A stretch of 64,000 nt of DNA from Sediminicola sp047612485 (GTDB taxonomy: Bacteria; Bacteroidota; Bacteroidia; Flavobacteriales; Flavobacteriaceae). The notes under the pieces are model-generated. The model ran no database searches, was not told the origin of the DNA, and saw nothing but the letters and a program-made list of their open reading frames with translations. Both the position numbers and the translations under genes were made by a program. Where the stretch lies: the NCBI GenBank assembly GCA_047612485.1, contig JBLGAT010000006.1, positions 4,586-68,585 of the forward strand, read 5' to 3'. The number at the start of each line of letters is the position of its first letter. Position 1 is the stretch's first letter. This document shows positions 61,620 to 64,000 of the stretch, piece by piece.

Positions 61620-64000
61620 ATGAAAATGCGACTTCTAGTCTTGGCCATCTTATGGTCAAGCACAACTTTGTTTGCACAAGATTATTTTCCTAAAAATGAT
61701 GGCGTAAAAACAACGAACAACAACTACACGGCATTTACCAATGCAAAAATTTATGTAACCCCAACCCAGATCATCGACGGTGGCACCTTATTGATCCAGA
61801 ATGGCAAGGTGGTGCAAGCCGCCAAAACAGTTACCCTACCCAAAAGTACAATTGTTATTGACCTAGCTGGGAAATCGATCTACCCCTCTTTTATCGATAT
61901 CTATTCCGATTTTGGGGTGGAAAAACCAAAAAAAGCCTCGGGTGGGGGAAGAACCGCAGAATATGAGCCTTCTAGGGAAGGCTACTACTGGAATGACCAT
62001 GTAATGCCTGAAAACAAGGCGATTTCGGTTTTCAAGTACGATGATAAAAAGGCCAAGGAAATACGTGACGCCGGTTTCGGTGTTGTTAACTCCCACATTC
62101 AGGATGGCATTGCCCGGGGAACGGGAATACTCGTTGCTTTAAATGGTGCTGGTAACGATGCCGAAAGAATCTTGGATGATGCCTCTGCACAATATTTTTC
62201 CTTTGAAAAAAGTGTAGCCAAAACCCAATCCTATCCATCTTCATTAATGGGCTCCATGGCTTTGCTAAGACAAATGTACAGCGATGCCGACTGGTATGCG
62301 AAAGGCAACTCCAAAACCAAGGATCTTTCTTTGGAAGCATTGAACAAAAACAAGGGTGTAATATCTATTTTTGAAGCAAAGGACAAAGGAAATGCCCTAA
62401 GGGCAGATAAAATTGGGGATGCCAACAACATCCAATACGTAATACTTGGAGGAGGAAACGAATATGAGAGTATAAATGAAATAAAGGGCACCAATGCCAA
62501 ATTTATTTTACCCTTAAATTTCCCGGATGCCTATGATGTATCCAACCCATACCAAGCATCCTATGTAACCCTGGAAGATATGAGATATTGGAACCAAGCG
62601 CCAGCCAATCCTAAAGTTATGGAGGAAAACGGCGTATCTTTCTCATTGACACTATACGATTTAAAATCTCCATCTGTCTTTAAGGATAAGGTAATGCAGG
62701 CCATTGACAATGGTCTTTCAAAAACGATGGCATTGGAGGCTTTGACCACGATACCGGCCAGTATTTTAGGCAAAACCAACAAAATTGGATCCCTTTCACC
62801 GGGCACCTATGCCAATTTCCTGATTACTTCGGGAGACGTTTTTGACAAGGGCACCACCCTTTATGAAAACTGGGTGCAGGGAACAAAAAACATTGTAAAC
62901 AGCAAAGACCAAAAAGATATTCGTGGAGATTACGACCTATCCATTGGTGGCGTTACCTATAAGCTTGCAATTTCGGGTGAAATCAATAAACCAAAATCAG
63001 AAATCACCCAGGACACCGTTAAATTAAAATCGAAAATCAGTTATGACGATAACTGGATGGATCTTAGCGTAAACACGGATGAAGGTGCTAAAATATATAG
63101 GATGACCGCCTTGGTGGTTCCAAACTCGGATAACATAAATGGCCGACTAATCCTGCCAAATGGCAATGAGTCTTCCTTCAACGCCTTAAAGACAAAACCC
63201 TTTGCTGAGAAAGAGAAAGAGAAAAAAGACAAGGAAGCCCCTGTAGTGGTTCCTGTCACCTTTCCCAATGTTGGACATGGGTATGCTTCCAAACCGGTAC
63301 AAGAAACCATGTTGTTCAAAAATGCTACCGTATGGACCAGCGAGGATGCTGGGATTTTAGAAAACACGGATGTCCTGATAAAAAACGGTAAGATTTCCAA
63401 GATTGGAAAGGACCTAAGTGCAAGTGGCGCAACCGTTTTTGATGCCACAGGAAAACATCTTACTGCTGGAGTAATTGATGAACACAGTCATATCGCAGGC
63501 CTTGCTATAAATGAAGGTGGACAAAATTCTTCTGCAGAAGTAAAGATGGAAGATGTCGTAGATCCAGAAGATGTTGGTATCTATAGGGATCTTGCAGGGG
63601 GTGTCACTTCAATCCAATTACTCCATGGTTCGGCCAATCCTATCGGAGGACGTTCTGCCATTTTAAAGCTTAAATGGGGAGAAACTGCGGAGAATATGAT
63701 TTACAGTAATTCACCAAAATTCATAAAGTTTGCTTTGGGAGAAAATGTAAAGCAATCCAACTGGGGTAGCTTCAATCGCTTTCCGCAAACCAGAATGGGT
63801 GTAGAACAGGTATTTATGGACTATTTCCAAAGAGGAAAGGAATACGACGCTAAAAAGAAAAGTGGTCAGCCTTTCCGTTATGATGAGGAAATGGAAGTCA
63901 TTGCCGAAATTTTAAATAGCGAGCGCTTTATTAGCTGTCACTCTTACGTACAGAGCGAAATAAATATGTTGATGAAGGTGGCCGATAAATTCGGATTTAG
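61620..64000 (+). CDS. Large two-domain amidohydrolase, N-terminal part (runs off window)
   Basis: From ATG at 61620 the frame stays open for 793 codons to the window edge; relatives are about 1000 residues. A signal peptide (RLLVLAILWSSTTLFAQ) indicates export. Domain 1 (about 35-400) resembles the amidohydrolase fold but the expected PGFIDxHxH is YPSFIDIYSDFG, so it lacks the metal-binding His pair. Domain 2 begins near residue 562 with MLFKNATVWTSEDAGILENT, and its AGVIDEHSHIAG retains HxH; GVTSIQLLHGSANPIGGRSA is also typical. Function is probably hydrolysis of a peptide-like or cyclic amide substrate in the periplasm; the second metal site lies beyond the edge. Confidence 0.88.
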   Translation, partial: MKMRLLVLAILWSSTTLFAQDYFPKNDGVKTTNNNYTAFTNAKIYVTPTQIIDGGTLLIQNGKVVQAAKTVTLPKSTIVIDLAGKSIYPSFIDIYSDFGVEKPKKASGGGRTAEYEPSREGYYWNDHVMPENKAISVFKYDDKKAKEIRDAGFGVVNSHIQDGIARGTGILVALNGAGNDAERILDDASAQYFSFEKSVAKTQSYPSSLMGSMALLRQMYSDADWYAKGNSKTKDLSLEALNKNKGVISIFEAKDKGNALRADKIGDANNIQYVILGGGNEYESINEIKGTNAKFILPLNFPDAYDVSNPYQASYVTLEDMRYWNQAPANPKVMEENGVSFSLTLYDLKSPSVFKDKVMQAIDNGLSKTMALEALTTIPASILGKTNKIGSLSPGTYANFLITSGDVFDKGTTLYENWVQGTKNIVNSKDQKDIRGDYDLSIGGVTYKLAISGEINKPKSEITQDTVKLKSKISYDDNWMDLSVNTDEGAKIYRMTALVVPNSDNINGRLILPNGNESSFNALKTKPFAEKEKEKKDKEAPVVVPVTFPNVGHGYASKPVQETMLFKNATVWTSEDAGILENTDVLIKNGKISKIGKDLSASGATVFDATGKHLTAGVIDEHSHIAGLAINEGGQNSSAEVKMEDVVDPEDVGIYRDLAGGVTSIQLLHGSANPIGGRSAILKLKWGETAENMIYSNSPKFIKFALGENVKQSNWGSFNRFPQTRMGVEQVFMDYFQRGKEYDAKKKSGQPFRYDEEMEVIAEILNSERFISCHSYVQSEINMLMKVADKFGF

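Noticed and set aside
1..64000. Insertion sequences, prophage or integron features
   Set aside because: No transposase, integrase, resolvase or phage structural gene was recognised, and no long terminal inverted repeats flank any region.

Overview
The window is chromosomal DNA from a member of the Flavobacteriaceae (Bacteroidota), most likely a marine or other aerobic gliding lineage. The evidence is a very large secreted protein with a type IX secretion (T9SS) type B C-terminal sorting domain and SprB-like repeats, a GldI-type lipoprotein PPIase, a long Bacteroidota-type signal peptidase I, DUF3810/DUF5683/DUF6122 family genes, a NagB-PIG-L fusion, and promoter-like TAnnTTTG (-7) elements. 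I cannot name the genus from sequence alone.

Layout. 1-1752: the 5' part of a P-type cation ATPase gene (running off the left edge) and an Hsp20 gene. 1753-2869: gene-poor. 2870-16030: a co-directional minus-strand cluster for acyl-CoA catabolism: acyl-CoA synthetase (with an in-frame TGA, so called a pseudogene), MaoC hydratase, three SDR dehydrogenases, two MDR reductases, an ECI1-like enoyl-CoA isomerase, a DUF1330 protein, an ACAD10/11-like kinase plus acyl-CoA dehydrogenase pair, a second long acyl-CoA dehydrogenase, and a Crp/Fnr-type regulator. 16031-17196: non-coding, with what I read as a 6S RNA gene, a tRNA-Pro(UGG) and two terminators. 17197-25704: one 8.5 kb gene for the giant T9SS-exported repeat protein. 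25839-27449: a PQQ-dependent sugar dehydrogenase lipoprotein and a small cytochrome c. 27452-35258: a peptidoglycan/aminosugar recycling locus (murQ and a DeoR-type regulator, divergent from nagB-PIG-L, an AmpG-like permease, nagZ-like GH3 and anmK), with repeated operator-like sites between the divergent arms. 35357-39825: udk, a divIC/ftsB-like gene and both methylmalonyl-CoA mutase subunits. 39969-45743: parA, parB, DUF5683, dapB, lepB, WbqC family and DUF6122. 45744-51969 (minus): EEP phosphatase, two rhomboid proteases, mutL, a small membrane protein, ribH and a TPR membrane protein. 52094-53890: recF, a small lipoprotein and a DUF721 protein. 53946-64000: ndk, a PhoD-like lipoprotein, an nrnA-type DHH phosphoesterase, gldI, a cyclophilin-FKBP fusion, a CBS-domain protein, pepD, DUF3810 and the 5' part of a large two-domain amidohydrolase gene (running off the right edge).

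How it fits together. The first third looks like an inducible catabolic island for an unusual acyl-CoA, with the ACAD10/11-like pair pointing to 4-hydroxyacyl-CoA handling through phosphorylation. The middle is a compact muropeptide-recycling regulon. The rest is mostly conserved housekeeping and gliding/secretion genes. The items I find most worth checking are the 6S RNA, the ACAD10/11-like module, the operator set of the DeoR-type regulator, the NagB-PIG-L fusion that could replace a separate NagA, and start-codon-proximal promoters that suggest leaderless mRNAs. All functional calls rest on motif recognition by eye; no database search was run.
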